A stretch of DNA of 64,000 bases from Polaribacter sp. (GTDB taxonomy: Bacteria; Bacteroidota; Bacteroidia; Flavobacteriales; Flavobacteriaceae): contig JABJPX010000038.1 of NCBI GenBank assembly GCA_018663625.1, positions 1 to 64,000 on the forward strand. The letters run 5' to 3'. A program made the position numbers and the translations under genes. Under the pieces are notes generated by a model. It was not told the origin of the DNA. It made no database searches and saw nothing but the letters and a program-made list of their open reading frames with translations. Positions within the stretch are counted from its first letter, which is position 1. Every line of letters starts with the position of its first letter. Positions 24,745 to 33,596 of the stretch are shown here, one piece after another.

Positions 24745-24778
24745 ATCACCTAATTCCAGATAAACATGGATAGGTGAT
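24745..24778 (-). promoter_or_regulatory. Hairpin between the two TonB receptor genes
   Basis: In the minus-strand RNA, ATCACCTA-TCCA pairs with TGGA-(AT)-TAGGTGAT: 12 bp with a 2-nt bulge and an 8-nt loop. It lies about 32 nt before the downstream receptor's start and 93 nt after the upstream receptor's stop. It could stabilise or partly terminate the upstream message, or act in the downstream leader. There is no immediate T tract, so a strict terminator is not supported. Confidence 0.5.
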
Positions 24779-24870
24779 TTACATAGATAAGTCTGTAAAG
24801 GATTTTTTATACTCTTTATTTTTTCTTTTTTTTAAAGAAAAATCAAATTAGATATCAAAAAAGGAATAAA

Positions 24871-27807
24871 TTATAGGTTGAATGTCAATTTTATGTAATA
24901 AAAAGCACCATTTGTTCCCATTTGTGTAGCGTCCCATAAACCACCACTATCGGTATAACCATTCTGTCTTGAAGGATAGATATTGAAGATATTATTAACA
25001 CCTAGTTGTAGGTTTGTAGCAGTGTTTAATTGATAATTAAAATGCAAGTCGGTAGTTACTTTTGGTTTGTAAATATCTGTTGCGGCGTTGAGTCGTTCGG
25101 AAGCCGAATTATTGAAATTGGCAACATCTTCTCGTATTTGCCAATCAATTAACTTTATACGACTAAAACGGGTAAAGTTGATGGAGGTTTCTAATTTTTT
25201 AAATTCGTAGTTAAAGCTCAAATTAAACTTACTCTTTGGAGCCGATCCTAATAAAAATTGTTGGTCTCTAGCATCAAAAAAAGTGTCTGCATCCAATTCG
25301 TTATTTTTAATTTCGGTCAGTTTCATATAATTGACGTTTCCCGATAGGTGTATCGAAATTTTACTTTTGTCGAGTACTTTTTTCCAATTAAGAATCATAT
25401 CGAGTCCTTTGGTTTCCGTGTCTACACCATTTGCGAAAAACTGCACGTTGTCTAATCCAAAGCCAAGCGATGACGCATCAAAATTACCACTTAAAATAAT
25501 TCGATCCTTTATGGCTACAAAATAAGCATCAACAGAAGCACTAAAATTAGGGCTTATTTTGGTAGTAAACCCAACACTAAAGTTTCTTGCCTTTTCTTCC
25601 TTTAATTGATCAATATTAAAAGAACGGGCTATCGGATTGTTATTTGCAATTAATAGTGATTCTGAGGGTACATTTCCAATAAAGTTGGTAAAGGTTAGAT
25701 TGTAATAGGTTTGTGCCAAAGACGGAGCTCTAAAACCGGTACTATAGGAACCTCGGATATTTAATTTTGGAGTAACTTGATATCTGGATGCCAATTTTAT
25801 ATTAAGTGTACTCCCAAAATCACTGTAATATTCATAACGCAATGCCGCACCAATCATGAATTCTTTTGTGAAATCAATTTCCGTGTCTGCATAAATACTA
25901 AAATTAGAACGATTCCGATCTACTTCATTTTCCGGAGCATATCCAGGAAATCCTTGTGCACCTCCTGGGCGAATGATACCATTGAATGTTTTGTAATTTG
26001 CAATGGGAGTTTGAGATGTAACCAGTTCATCATAAATATCATAGGATGCATAAGAAGCTTCTTCACCAGCAAAAATCGCATACTTATCGAGACGGTATTC
26101 GAGTCCTAAAGCGATATTGTATCCAAGCGACTTGGTATAAAAATATTTAGAAAAATCAACACTGGTTGTATTTTGAATTAACTGATGTCCACCAGCATCA
26201 AACTCTGTAGGAGAGTTTTCCTCTAAAGTAGCATTCAATGTATTTTTTATAAAGTAATGAAAATTATTTCGACCAAACGTATTATTAATATCTACATTCC
26301 AATCTTTAAAATTTGCGACGAATCCGAATGAAAATGAATTGTCAGTGATGTTGGAGGTAATTAGTGGATTAAATCCTTCAGGGTAGATATCTAAAATATT
26401 TCGTTCACTATCCATAGCTCTTGTAAAAGCAAATGCCTCTGTGTCTTTATAGTTAAATCCACCATTCACGTAAAACTTCGTAGCAGCACCTATGGGGATT
26501 TCAGCATTTAAAAAGAAACTCACATTTTTTACGGAGGCCTGTCCAAATTTTTGTCGATTAATTGTTCCAGGTCGAATTGTATTGTCTGAAGATAATGCTT
26601 CTGTTGAAAAATTTATAAATCCATTTTCAGCAATTTTAGCACCATAATTCAATGCCAACTTATAAGTGAATCCATCTATTTTAGAGGGAAGTGTACCTGT
26701 GCTATTTGCATTGTGAAATCCAACAGTAGAACTTACATTCAAATCGTCATCTCCATCTTTTAAAATAATATTGAGGACCCCTGCAATGGCATCAGAGCCA
26801 TACTGTGCCGATGCTCCATCGCGTAATAATTCAATTCTCTTGATGGCAGAAATTGGAATGGCATTCAAGTCCGTTCCAGAATTTCCTCTTCCTCGAGTTC
26901 CATATAAATTTATTAAGGAGGCCTGATGCCTTCTTTTTCCATTAATCAATACCAATGTTTGATCAGGGCCCAAGCCTCTCAGTGTAGCTGGATCGATATG
27001 GTCTGCACCATCTGCACCCGATTGTTTTGAAGCGTTAAAAGAGGGAATTGCATATTGTAAAAATTGATTGATTTCTACTTGACTACTTTTTGCTGCTGAA
27101 TTTTCAATGTCAATAAAATCAATAGCTACGGGAGTATCATTTGCAGCCCTATTTTTATTTCGAGAACCTACAATTTTAACTTCATCCAATTCTTGTCCAG
27201 AGGTTAATACAATGGTATGAAATTTCTTTGGCGTTAATTGAAGTGTTTTCGTTTCATGTCCCAAAAAACCAACCACGACATTGTTGTCTCTTTGAATGTT
27301 AAATTGAAAAGTTCCATCGGTATTTGTTGTGGTTCCAAACAACGATTTGCTGTCTTTTAAAGTAGCGCCGCTTAATGGAATGTTATCGGAGCTTAGAACA
27401 ATACCGCTAACGACAATGGTTTTATAACTATACGAACTGTCTATATCAATTGTCGTATAATTTGAAACGGCTGCTTTGGATTTGTTTCTTCGATTTAACG
27501 CCTCATCTTTTGAGTAAACAACATAGTAGCTGTTCCCTAAATCATCATATAGAAAAGGGGTTAACTTTTGTAATAAAGAGATGGATTCTTTTATGGATAA
27601 ATTGAAGAACCCACTTTCTTGTACGAGCCGATTCTTAATTAATTTGGTGTCGTAGGTAAAGAATATTTTGTGGGTATTGCTTATTTTATCAAGTAGTTTA
27701 GAGAGTTCAATCTCTGTATTTTTTTTAATTTGAGCATTCGTTGAAAGGCAAGTTGAAAAGAGACATAGCATCCATACTAATTGTAAGAATATTAGTTTCT
27801 GTTTCAT
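24871..27807 (-). CDS. TonB-dependent receptor/transducer with STN signalling domain
   Basis: 978 residues. After a signal peptide (ending about STNAQ) comes an STN domain (about 30-95; IELSKLLDKISNTHKIFFTYD), the periplasmic signal-transfer domain of FecA-type transducers. Then come a CarboxypepD_reg-like domain (about 130-205; VVSGIVLSSDNIPLSGATLKD), a plug (about 225-355; LGPDQTLVLINGKRRHQASL, LRDGASAQYGSDAIAGVLNIILKD) and a barrel ending in F-N-L. It imports an unknown ligand and reports binding to FecR, encoded 20 bp upstream, which controls the ECF sigma factor. The tight sigma-FecR-receptor order makes the signalling role very likely. Confidence 0.92.
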   Translation of the reverse strand: MKQKLIFLQLVWMLCLFSTCLSTNAQIKKNTEIELSKLLDKISNTHKIFFTYDTKLIKNRLVQESGFFNLSIKESISLLQKLTPFLYDDLGNSYYVVYSKDEALNRRNKSKAAVSNYTTIDIDSSYSYKTIVVSGIVLSSDNIPLSGATLKDSKSLFGTTTNTDGTFQFNIQRDNNVVVGFLGHETKTLQLTPKKFHTIVLTSGQELDEVKIVGSRNKNRAANDTPVAIDFIDIENSAAKSSQVEINQFLQYAIPSFNASKQSGADGADHIDPATLRGLGPDQTLVLINGKRRHQASLINLYGTRGRGNSGTDLNAIPISAIKRIELLRDGASAQYGSDAIAGVLNIILKDGDDDLNVSSTVGFHNANSTGTLPSKIDGFTYKLALNYGAKIAENGFINFSTEALSSDNTIRPGTINRQKFGQASVKNVSFFLNAEIPIGAATKFYVNGGFNYKDTEAFAFTRAMDSERNILDIYPEGFNPLITSNITDNSFSFGFVANFKDWNVDINNTFGRNNFHYFIKNTLNATLEENSPTEFDAGGHQLIQNTTSVDFSKYFYTKSLGYNIALGLEYRLDKYAIFAGEEASYASYDIYDELVTSQTPIANYKTFNGIIRPGGAQGFPGYAPENEVDRNRSNFSIYADTEIDFTKEFMIGAALRYEYYSDFGSTLNIKLASRYQVTPKLNIRGSYSTGFRAPSLAQTYYNLTFTNFIGNVPSESLLIANNNPIARSFNIDQLKEEKARNFSVGFTTKISPNFSASVDAYFVAIKDRIILSGNFDASSLGFGLDNVQFFANGVDTETKGLDMILNWKKVLDKSKISIHLSGNVNYMKLTEIKNNELDADTFFDARDQQFLLGSAPKSKFNLSFNYEFKKLETSINFTRFSRIKLIDWQIREDVANFNNSASERLNAATDIYKPKVTTDLHFNYQLNTATNLQLGVNNIFNIYPSRQNGYTDSGGLWDATQMGTNGAFYYIKLTFNL

Positions 27808-27827
27808 TGGTTGAGGTAGTATTGTGT

Positions 27828-28817
27828 TTACTTCTTTCTAATTATAAGCGAATTGTCCTTTTTTAATATGGTAACATTGGCAGATTTTTCAATTGCGTTT
27901 ATACAAATATCGATATTTGTATTTGGAACTGCCCCAGTAATTAGGATATCTTTACTTTTTGTGTCTTTAAAAACAACGGAATATCCATACGTTTCTTTAA
28001 TTTTCTCCATGACTTTTTCTAGAGAAATATTTTCGAAGAGCAATGAACCGTCTTTCCAGGAAGTTTCAACAATTGGATTGTAAATATTGATGTCTTCTAA
28101 AATTTCTCTTTTGTCAGCCGAGTAGGAAAGGTAGTTGCCCGGAAGCATCTTTTTGTCTCCTGCATTTTTAAGCTTTAACCAAATATTCCCTTCTTCTAAG
28201 AAAACCGCTGTTTTTTCTTTTTTCGTGTTTACATTAAATGAAGTTCCATAGACTTCAACAGATAAATCATCTGTAAGTACCCAGAATTTTGCGTTTGTAG
28301 TTACTTTTTTATCTACCTGAAAAAAAGCTTCCCCCGACAGCCATACTTTTCTGCTTTCATTTTTGTAGTAGGAGAGACTTGAGTTTGAATTTAAGGTAAC
28401 ATTACTACCATCTTGTAGTTTTATTTTTAAAATTTCACCAAAATGAGTCTCGTGGGTAATTTTAGGGCTTCCACTTAAAAAATAAAACCCTAAAGAAACA
28501 AGCAATGCAATAGAAGCCGCAATACGAAGCGGTTGTAAAAATTGCACCTTTCTTTTTGGTGCTGTTTGTTTCTTTTGAATTTTTGCTTCTAATTTTGACC
28601 ATTCGAAAGCAACTTTTTCTTTGCTTACAAATTCTTTCTTAAAAGAGATTCCTAATACAAGGTCCTTTGCTTGATTTAAAATTTCTTTTTGATCAGGGTT
28701 GTTATAGATCCAGTGTTCCCAGAAATTAATATCGGTAGCGTTTTTTTGAAGTACCCAGTTTTTAAACGAAGTGTCTTCTAAAAAATCATTGATTTTGTTG
28801 TACTCTTTGTATTTCAT
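27828..28817 (-). CDS. FecR-family anti-sigma/sigma regulator
   Basis: 329 residues. The cytoplasmic N-terminal part (1-95) contains FWEHWIYNNPDQKEILNQAKDLV, typical of Bacteroidota FecR. One membrane helix lies about 96-116 (LRIAASIALLVSLGFYFLSG). The periplasmic FecR domain (about 125-225) has THETHFGEILKIKLQDGSNVTLNSNSSLSYY and VWLSGEAFFQVDKK. The C-terminal DUF4974 domain (about 255-329; SLLFENISLEKVMEKIKETYGYSVVF) resembles an STN fold and contacts the receptor. It relays receptor occupancy to the ECF sigma factor encoded 67 bp upstream. Confidence 0.92.
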   Translation of the reverse strand: MKYKEYNKINDFLEDTSFKNWVLQKNATDINFWEHWIYNNPDQKEILNQAKDLVLGISFKKEFVSKEKVAFEWSKLEAKIQKKQTAPKRKVQFLQPLRIAASIALLVSLGFYFLSGSPKITHETHFGEILKIKLQDGSNVTLNSNSSLSYYKNESRKVWLSGEAFFQVDKKVTTNAKFWVLTDDLSVEVYGTSFNVNTKKEKTAVFLEEGNIWLKLKNAGDKKMLPGNYLSYSADKREILEDINIYNPIVETSWKDGSLLFENISLEKVMEKIKETYGYSVVFKDTKSKDILITGAVPNTNIDICINAIEKSANVTILKKDNSLIIRKK

Positions 28818-28884
28818 TTTCTATTATAATCATATTCTAATTAAAGTAAGGTATGTTATCTGTTTTTATACTCTTAAATTTATG

Positions 28885-29454
28885 TTAAAGCGATTTAAAA
28901 AGTTTTAAAATAGAAATATCTTCTTTCAGACTTTTAATCGCTTTGTGCAAAGTATTTACGACACTTTGGTAATTGATGTTCATGATTTCAGCAATTTCTG
29001 CTGTTTTCAATTCGCTATAATATTTTAAATAAATAGCCTCTTTTTGTCTTTTGGGCAATTTATTTAAAAGGACTTCGATCTTTTTGTTTTTAAAAATTGC
29101 TGTTTCCTGATTCATAATCAACTCTTCTTTAGTGAATTGAATGTCGGTAATGATTTCTTCAGAGAAATCAGTCGTTTTCATTTTCTTATTCTTTGTAATT
29201 ACTTTTATGATAAAACGTTTATAAGAAGTAAACAAATAGGGCGCAATGGTGTCTAAATCACTGAGATTTTCTCTTTTTTCATAGATGTATAAAAAAAAGT
29301 CTTGTAGTGTGTCTTCTGTAAGTACTTCATTTTTGGAAATTTTTAATCCATAACTGTGCAACAACGGATAATAAGTTTCAAAAAGGACTGCAAAGGCTTT
29401 CAGATCGCCTTCTTTTAGCGATTTCCAAAGATATTTATCAGTCAGTTTCTCCAT
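28885..29454 (-). CDS. ECF sigma factor of a FecR/TonB signalling system
   Basis: 189 residues. Region 2 spans about 15-85 (FAVLFETYYPLLHSYGLKIS, LTEDTLQDFFLYIYEKRENL, APYLFTSYKRFIIK). Region 4 spans about 125-180 (LNKLPKRQKEAIYLKYYSELKTAEIAEIMNINYQSVVNTLHKAIKSLK), with the long linker between. It is of the FecI-like class of Bacteroidota. With FecR and the STN receptor downstream it should switch on the receptor operon when the ligand is bound. It diverges from ychF across 126 bp. Confidence 0.92.
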   Translation of the reverse strand: MEKLTDKYLWKSLKEGDLKAFAVLFETYYPLLHSYGLKISKNEVLTEDTLQDFFLYIYEKRENLSDLDTIAPYLFTSYKRFIIKVITKNKKMKTTDFSEEIITDIQFTKEELIMNQETAIFKNKKIEVLLNKLPKRQKEAIYLKYYSELKTAEIAEIMNINYQSVVNTLHKAIKSLKEDISILKLFKSL

Positions 29455-29552
29455 TTGCGAATTAAAAATGTTAAAATAATGACTAATATAAAGAAAAATA
29501 TGAGTTCCTGTTTTCTTTATTGATTTTATTCCTCATTTTATGAAACTTCCTA

Positions 29553-29560
29553 TATATTTG
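29553..29560 (+). promoter_or_regulatory. -7 promoter element of ychF
   Basis: TATATTTG fits TAnnTTTG exactly and lies 20 bases before the ychF ATG, leaving a very short leader. No TTG lies at the standard -33 distance. Confidence 0.5.
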
Positions 29561-29580
29561 CTCACGCAAAATTTATAGAG

Positions 29581-30672
29581 ATGAAAGCCGGAATTGTAGG
29601 ATTACCAAATGTAGGAAAATCAACGTTGTTTAATTGTTTGTCGAATGCAAAAGCGCAAAGTGCCAACTTTCCTTTTTGTACAATCGAACCCAATATTGGT
29701 GTTGTAAATGTGCCAGATGCACGTTTAGAAAAATTAGAGGAATTGGTAAACCCAGAAAGAGTATTGCCTGCAACTGTAGAGATTGTAGACATTGCTGGAT
29801 TGGTAAAAGGAGCAAGTAAAGGCGAAGGTTTAGGAAATCAATTCCTTGCCAATATTAGAGAAACAGATGCTATTTTACATGTTGTACGTTGTTTTGACAA
29901 TGACAATATTATTCACGTAGACAACTCTATAGATCCCGTTAGAGATAAAGAAACCATTGATATTGAATTGCAATTAAAAGATTTGGAAACCGTTGAGAAG
30001 CGCTTAGAACGTGTAAAAAGAACCGCTAAAACTGGGAATAAAGACGCACAAGCCGAATTGGTTGTTTTATTAAAAATTCAAGAAACACTCTTAAAAGGTG
30101 TTTCTGTAAGAGCATTGAATTTCTCAGAAAAAGAAATGGAATATGTTCAACCATTACAATTCATAACTTCAAAACCAGTATTGTATGTGTGTAATGTTGA
30201 TGAAAATTCAGCAGTATCTGGAAACGATTATGTAGAAAGAATTCGAGAAGCGGTGAAAGATGAAAACGCAGAAGTAATTGTTTTAGCGGTAGGCACAGAA
30301 GCAGATATCACAGAATTAGATGATTACGAAGAAAGACAAATGTTTTTAGCAGATATTGGTTTAGAAGAAGCTGGTGTTTCGCGTTTAGTGCGTTCTGCAT
30401 ACAAACTTTTAAATTTACAGACTTATTTTACGGCAGGTGTTAAAGAAGTGAGAGCTTGGACCATTCCAATTGGATCAACAGCACCTCAAGCAGCTGGTGT
30501 CATTCATACTGATTTCGAAAAAGGATTTATCCGTGCCGAAACAATTGCCTATGAAGATTATATAACTTTTGGAAGCGAAGCCAAAGTTAAGGAAGCAGGG
30601 AAAATGAAAGTAGAAGGGAAGGAATACATTGTTAAAGACGGAGATGTAATGCATTTTCGATTTAATGTGTAA
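29581..30672 (+). CDS. ychF: Ribosome-binding ATPase YchF
   Basis: 363 residues, the full family length. G1 is GLPNVGKST (7-15). [14 protein letters not shown] is the switch I region, and [37 protein letters not shown] is the Obg-family G3. The G4 position carries NVDE rather than NKxD (YVCNVDENS), the change that makes YchF prefer ATP. A coiled-coil insert and a C-terminal TGS domain ([38 protein letters not shown]) follow. It binds ribosomes and affects start-codon choice and stress responses. Single gene with its own promoter and terminator. Confidence 0.96.
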   Translation: MKAGIVGLPNVGKSTLFNCLSNAKAQSANFPFCTIEPNIGVVNVPDARLEKLEELVNPERVLPATVEIVDIAGLVKGASKGEGLGNQFLANIRETDAILHVVRCFDNDNIIHVDNSIDPVRDKETIDIELQLKDLETVEKRLERVKRTAKTGNKDAQAELVVLLKIQETLLKGVSVRALNFSEKEMEYVQPLQFITSKPVLYVCNVDENSAVSGNDYVERIREAVKDENAEVIVLAVGTEADITELDDYEERQMFLADIGLEEAGVSRLVRSAYKLLNLQTYFTAGVKEVRAWTIPIGSTAPQAAGVIHTDFEKGFIRAETIAYEDYITFGSEAKVKEAGKMKVEGKEYIVKDGDVMHFRFNV

Positions 30673-30699
30673 GCCTTATCTTAAATAGATACTAGTAAA

Positions 30700-30724
30700 A
30701 AAAACTCTATTAGAGTTTTTTTTT
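30700..30724 (+). terminator. Intrinsic terminator of ychF
   Basis: AAAACTCT / AGAGTTTT with a 3-nt loop is followed by a tract of nine T, about 30 bp past the stop. The core stem is short but flanked by A and T runs that extend it. Confidence 0.8.
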
Positions 30725-30785
30725 ATTTAAAATTAAAAAAGTAATTTGGTCTCTGATTGCTTAGAAAAACAGAAAACTATACAAT

Positions 30786-31973
30786 ATGAAAAAACACCTA
30801 CTTATTTTATTTTTAACTCTCTTCATTGTTGCGTGTAATAGTATCAAAAAAACACAAGAAGCGTTACATAAAGGAAATTATGACAAAGCCATTAGTTTGG
30901 CTGTTCGGAATTTAAAAGGCAATAAATCGAAAAAGAAAACCCAGCCTTATATTTTAATGTTAGAAGAGGCCTTTGGCAAAGCTTCTCAGAGAGACCAAGA
31001 AGAAATTGCTTTTTTAAAGAAAGATGCAAATCCTGAAAATTTAGAAAGAATTTACAATATATACCTTCGTTTAAAAGAAAGACAACAAAAAATCAAACCT
31101 CTGTTGCCTCTTAAAATTTCAAAAAAGAATGCAAATGCACGTTTTGACTTTGAGAATTATGATGAAGCGATTATCACATCAAAAACTGAGGTATCAAATC
31201 ACCTGTATACAAAAGCAAAAGCATTATTTACCTCGAATTACAAATACGACTATCGAAAAGCATATGAGGAGTTAAAATATATAGAAGAAATAAATCCAAA
31301 CTATAGAGATACACGTTTTTTAATGCAAGAAGCGAATGCCAAGGGAATCGATTATGTTTATGTTTCAATGAAAAACGAAACATCGCAAGTGGTTCCAAAA
31401 AAATTAGAAAAAGATTTGTTGAATTTTGATACGTATGGCTTGAATGATTTGTGGACGGTGTATCACAGTAAAAAAGATACTGAAATTAGATATGATTTTG
31501 GATTGTCTTTGAATTTAAGAAAAATAGCAGTTTCTCCAGAACAGGTGAGAGAAAAGCAACTCATAAAAGAAAAACAAATAAAGGACGGATATAAATACTT
31601 GTTAGATGCAGACGGGAGTCAAGTCAAAGACAGTTTGGGCAACAAGATTAAAGTTGATAAACTTGTAAATGTACGTTGTGAATTATATCAATTTACACAG
31701 TTTAAATCTGCCACAGTATCCGGGGAAGTGACCTATGTAGATTTTAAAACAAAACAAACGATTAAAGTATTTCCAATAAAAAGCAAATTTGTTTTTGAAC
31801 ACCAATATGCAGATCACAATGGAGATAAAAGAGCTTTAGAACGTTCTTACTTGAGTTTATTAATGGCTAAATCTGTTGTTTTTCCGAGTAATGAACAAAT
31901 GATTTATGATACTGGTACCGATTTAAAAAGAAAATTAAAAGCGATTATTGCTCGAAATAAATTCCAGAAATAA
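30786..31973 (+). CDS. Lipoprotein of unknown function with helical repeats
   Basis: 395 residues. A lipoprotein signal peptide ends in the lipobox FIVAC (Cys17), so the protein is probably anchored in the outer membrane. Residues 20-200 are predicted TPR-like helices (ALHKGNYDKAISLAVRNLKGN; the second, KAYEELKYIEEINPNYRDTRFLMQEA, is a good TPR unit). The C-terminal half is beta-rich (LVNVRCELYQFTQFKSATVSGEVTYVDF). It resembles conserved lipoproteins of Bacteroidota, but I know no function. It stands between ychF and gcvT, with its own terminator overlapping the stop codon. Confidence 0.8.
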   Translation: MKKHLLILFLTLFIVACNSIKKTQEALHKGNYDKAISLAVRNLKGNKSKKKTQPYILMLEEAFGKASQRDQEEIAFLKKDANPENLERIYNIYLRLKERQQKIKPLLPLKISKKNANARFDFENYDEAIITSKTEVSNHLYTKAKALFTSNYKYDYRKAYEELKYIEEINPNYRDTRFLMQEANAKGIDYVYVSMKNETSQVVPKKLEKDLLNFDTYGLNDLWTVYHSKKDTEIRYDFGLSLNLRKIAVSPEQVREKQLIKEKQIKDGYKYLLDADGSQVKDSLGNKIKVDKLVNVRCELYQFTQFKSATVSGEVTYVDFKTKQTIKVFPIKSKFVFEHQYADHNGDKRALERSYLSLLMAKSVVFPSNEQMIYDTGTDLKRKLKAIIARNKFQK

Positions 31974-31992
31974 TCGCTGCTCTATTTTTTTT
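31940..31992 (+). terminator. Intrinsic terminator spanning the lipoprotein stop codon
   Basis: AGCGATTATT (31940-31949) pairs perfectly with AATAATCGCT (31969-31978), followed by T8 at 31985-31992. The downstream arm contains the TAA stop, so a ribosome finishing the gene would melt the hairpin. Confidence 0.6.
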
Positions 31993-32000
31993 ACTCCTTA

Positions 32001-33086
32001 TTATCCTTTATAAAAAGGCAATTTCACGACCGTTGCTGGAATTGCTTTCTTACGAATCTGAATGTGTATTTGTGTTCCTGATTTCGCAAAGGCTCTTGGG
32101 ACATAACCCATTCCAATTCCCTTTTGTAAACTTGGACTCATGGTTCCAGAAGTTACATTTCCAATAACACTTCCTTCAGTATCAACGATATCATATCCAT
32201 GTCTTGGAATACCTCTTTCGTTCAATTCGAAAGCAACAAGTCTCCGTACTGGTTTTGCTTCTTTTTGCGCTGCTAATGTCGGTGCATTTATAAAATCTTT
32301 TGTGAATTTGGTAATCCAACCTAAACCTGCTTCTATCGGAGATGTAGTGTCGTTAATGTCATTGCCATACAAACAATAGCCCATTTCTAAACGTAAAGTA
32401 TCTCTTGCTGCTAAACCGATGGGTTTAATTCCAAATTCTTCTCCGGCTTCAAATACTTTATTCCAAATTTGTTCCACTTCATCATTCTTACAGTAAATTT
32501 CAAATCCACCAGCACCCGTATATCCCGTTGCAGAAATGATCACATTTTCGATGCCTGCAAAATCACCCACTTTGAAAGTATAAAAAGGAATGTCTGCCAA
32601 ATCTAAGGAAGATAACGACTGCATTGCGACTACCGCTTTTGGTCCTTGAATTGCCAATAAAGAGTAGGCTTCTGAAAGGTCTTTTAGCTCCGCGCCAAAG
32701 GTTTCATTGTGTTTCGAAATCCAATTCCAGTCCTTTTCAATATTTGAAGCATTTACAACAAGTAAATACTGGTTTTGTTTTATTTTATAACAAATAAGGT
32801 CATCTACAATTCCATTGTTTTCATTTGGAAAACAACTGTATTGCGCATCACCAATGTCTAATTTAGAGACGTCGTTTGAAGTTACTCGTTGTAGAAGTGC
32901 CAATGCATTTTCACCACTTACCAAAAACTCACCCATATGACTCACGTCAAAAACACCAATAGATTCCCTTACGGTAAGATGTTCTGCTGTAACTCCTTCA
33001 TACTGTACAGGCATATTATACCCTGCGAAAGGAACCATTTTTGCGCCTAATGAAACATGTGTGTCGTGTAGTGCTATATTTTTCAT
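32001..33086 (-). CDS. gcvT: Glycine cleavage system T protein (aminomethyltransferase)
   Basis: 361 residues from the ATG at 33086, which gives the usual N-terminus ([29 protein letters not shown]); an earlier in-frame start would add 19 unconserved residues. [32 protein letters not shown] (folate site with its Asp) and [12 protein letters not shown] are GcvT motifs. It transfers the methylene group from the aminomethyl-lipoyl H protein to tetrahydrofolate. gcvP and gcvH are elsewhere, as is common in Flavobacteriia. It converges on the lipoprotein gene (27 bp apart). Confidence 0.95.
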   Translation of the reverse strand: MKNIALHDTHVSLGAKMVPFAGYNMPVQYEGVTAEHLTVRESIGVFDVSHMGEFLVSGENALALLQRVTSNDVSKLDIGDAQYSCFPNENNGIVDDLICYKIKQNQYLLVVNASNIEKDWNWISKHNETFGAELKDLSEAYSLLAIQGPKAVVAMQSLSSLDLADIPFYTFKVGDFAGIENVIISATGYTGAGGFEIYCKNDEVEQIWNKVFEAGEEFGIKPIGLAARDTLRLEMGYCLYGNDINDTTSPIEAGLGWITKFTKDFINAPTLAAQKEAKPVRRLVAFELNERGIPRHGYDIVDTEGSVIGNVTSGTMSPSLQKGIGMGYVPRAFAKSGTQIHIQIRKKAIPATVVKLPFYKG

Positions 33087-33170
33087 TTGTAGTTTTCTTA
33101 AATTTTTCGCTAAATTATTGAAAAATAGACAATAATCAATCACTAAATTTTCGTTAATTTTCTAAAATAA

Positions 33171-33252
33171 GAACCCGAAACAATTCCACATATGAATTTA
33201 AGTTCCAGGAACACTTAAGTATACTTTAGTTGTTCTTGGTTCAGGAAATTGT
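33171..33252. promoter_or_regulatory. Nested inverted repeats in the gcvT/VF530 spacer
   Basis: CCAGGAACA (33205-33213) pairs with TGTTCTTGG (33231-33239), nine pairs with one G-T. Inside is an imperfect TTAAGTA/TACTTTA repeat; outside, ACAATTCC (33180-33187) and GGAAATTGT (33244-33252) extend it with one bulge. In addition GTTCCAGGAAC (33202-33212) is a perfect small palindrome. This is much more symmetry than the A/T-rich spacers around it show. It may be an operator or a folded RNA; no known RNA family is recognised. Confidence 0.4.
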
Positions 33253-33291
33253 GTTAATTTTGGAAAATAGCGAAATACAGCTGTTTATAAT

Positions 33292-33299
33292 TATTTTTG
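33292..33299 (+). promoter_or_regulatory. -7 promoter element of the VF530-family gene
   Basis: TATTTTTG matches TAnnTTTG and lies 22 bases before the ATG. Confidence 0.5.
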
Positions 33300-33321
33300 T
33301 TTTACCTGATTTAGATACATA

Positions 33322-33543
33322 ATGAGCAACGAACAACCGAATAACCCCATGCATGGGATTAAGTTAGCAACCATTTTAGAAGAACTTTTTAAAGAATATG
33401 GGTGGGAGGAATTAGGAGATATCTTAAATATAAAAGCATTTCAGAACAATCCAACCTACAAATCGAGTTTAAAATTCTTAAGAACGACTCCATGGGCGAG
33501 AGAGAAAGTAGAGAAACTCTATGAGAAAACCATGCTGAAATAA
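33322..33543 (+). CDS. VF530-family (DUF2132) small protein
   Basis: 73 residues. It matches the VF530 family pattern: NNPMHGIKLATILEELFKEYGWEELGDILNIKAFQNNPTYKSSLKFLRTTPWAREKVEKLY. The family is a small helical fold first solved for a Vibrio fischeri protein and regarded as a possible DNA-binding domain; its function is not known. It is a single gene with its own -7 element, preceded by an unusually symmetric spacer and convergent with thrC. Confidence 0.85.
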   Translation: MSNEQPNNPMHGIKLATILEELFKEYGWEELGDILNIKAFQNNPTYKSSLKFLRTTPWAREKVEKLYEKTMLK

Positions 33544-33596
33544 ATAAAGGCTTCTCGTTTGCAAAACCGAAAAACGTTTAGAATATTCCTCTATAT

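Noticed and set aside
33087-33321. Glycine riboswitch or tRNA in the structured spacer beside gcvT
   Set aside because: No aptamer core motifs and no cloverleaf (no T-loop GTTCGA, no CCA-end acceptor pairing) can be drawn; the repeats do not fold into either.
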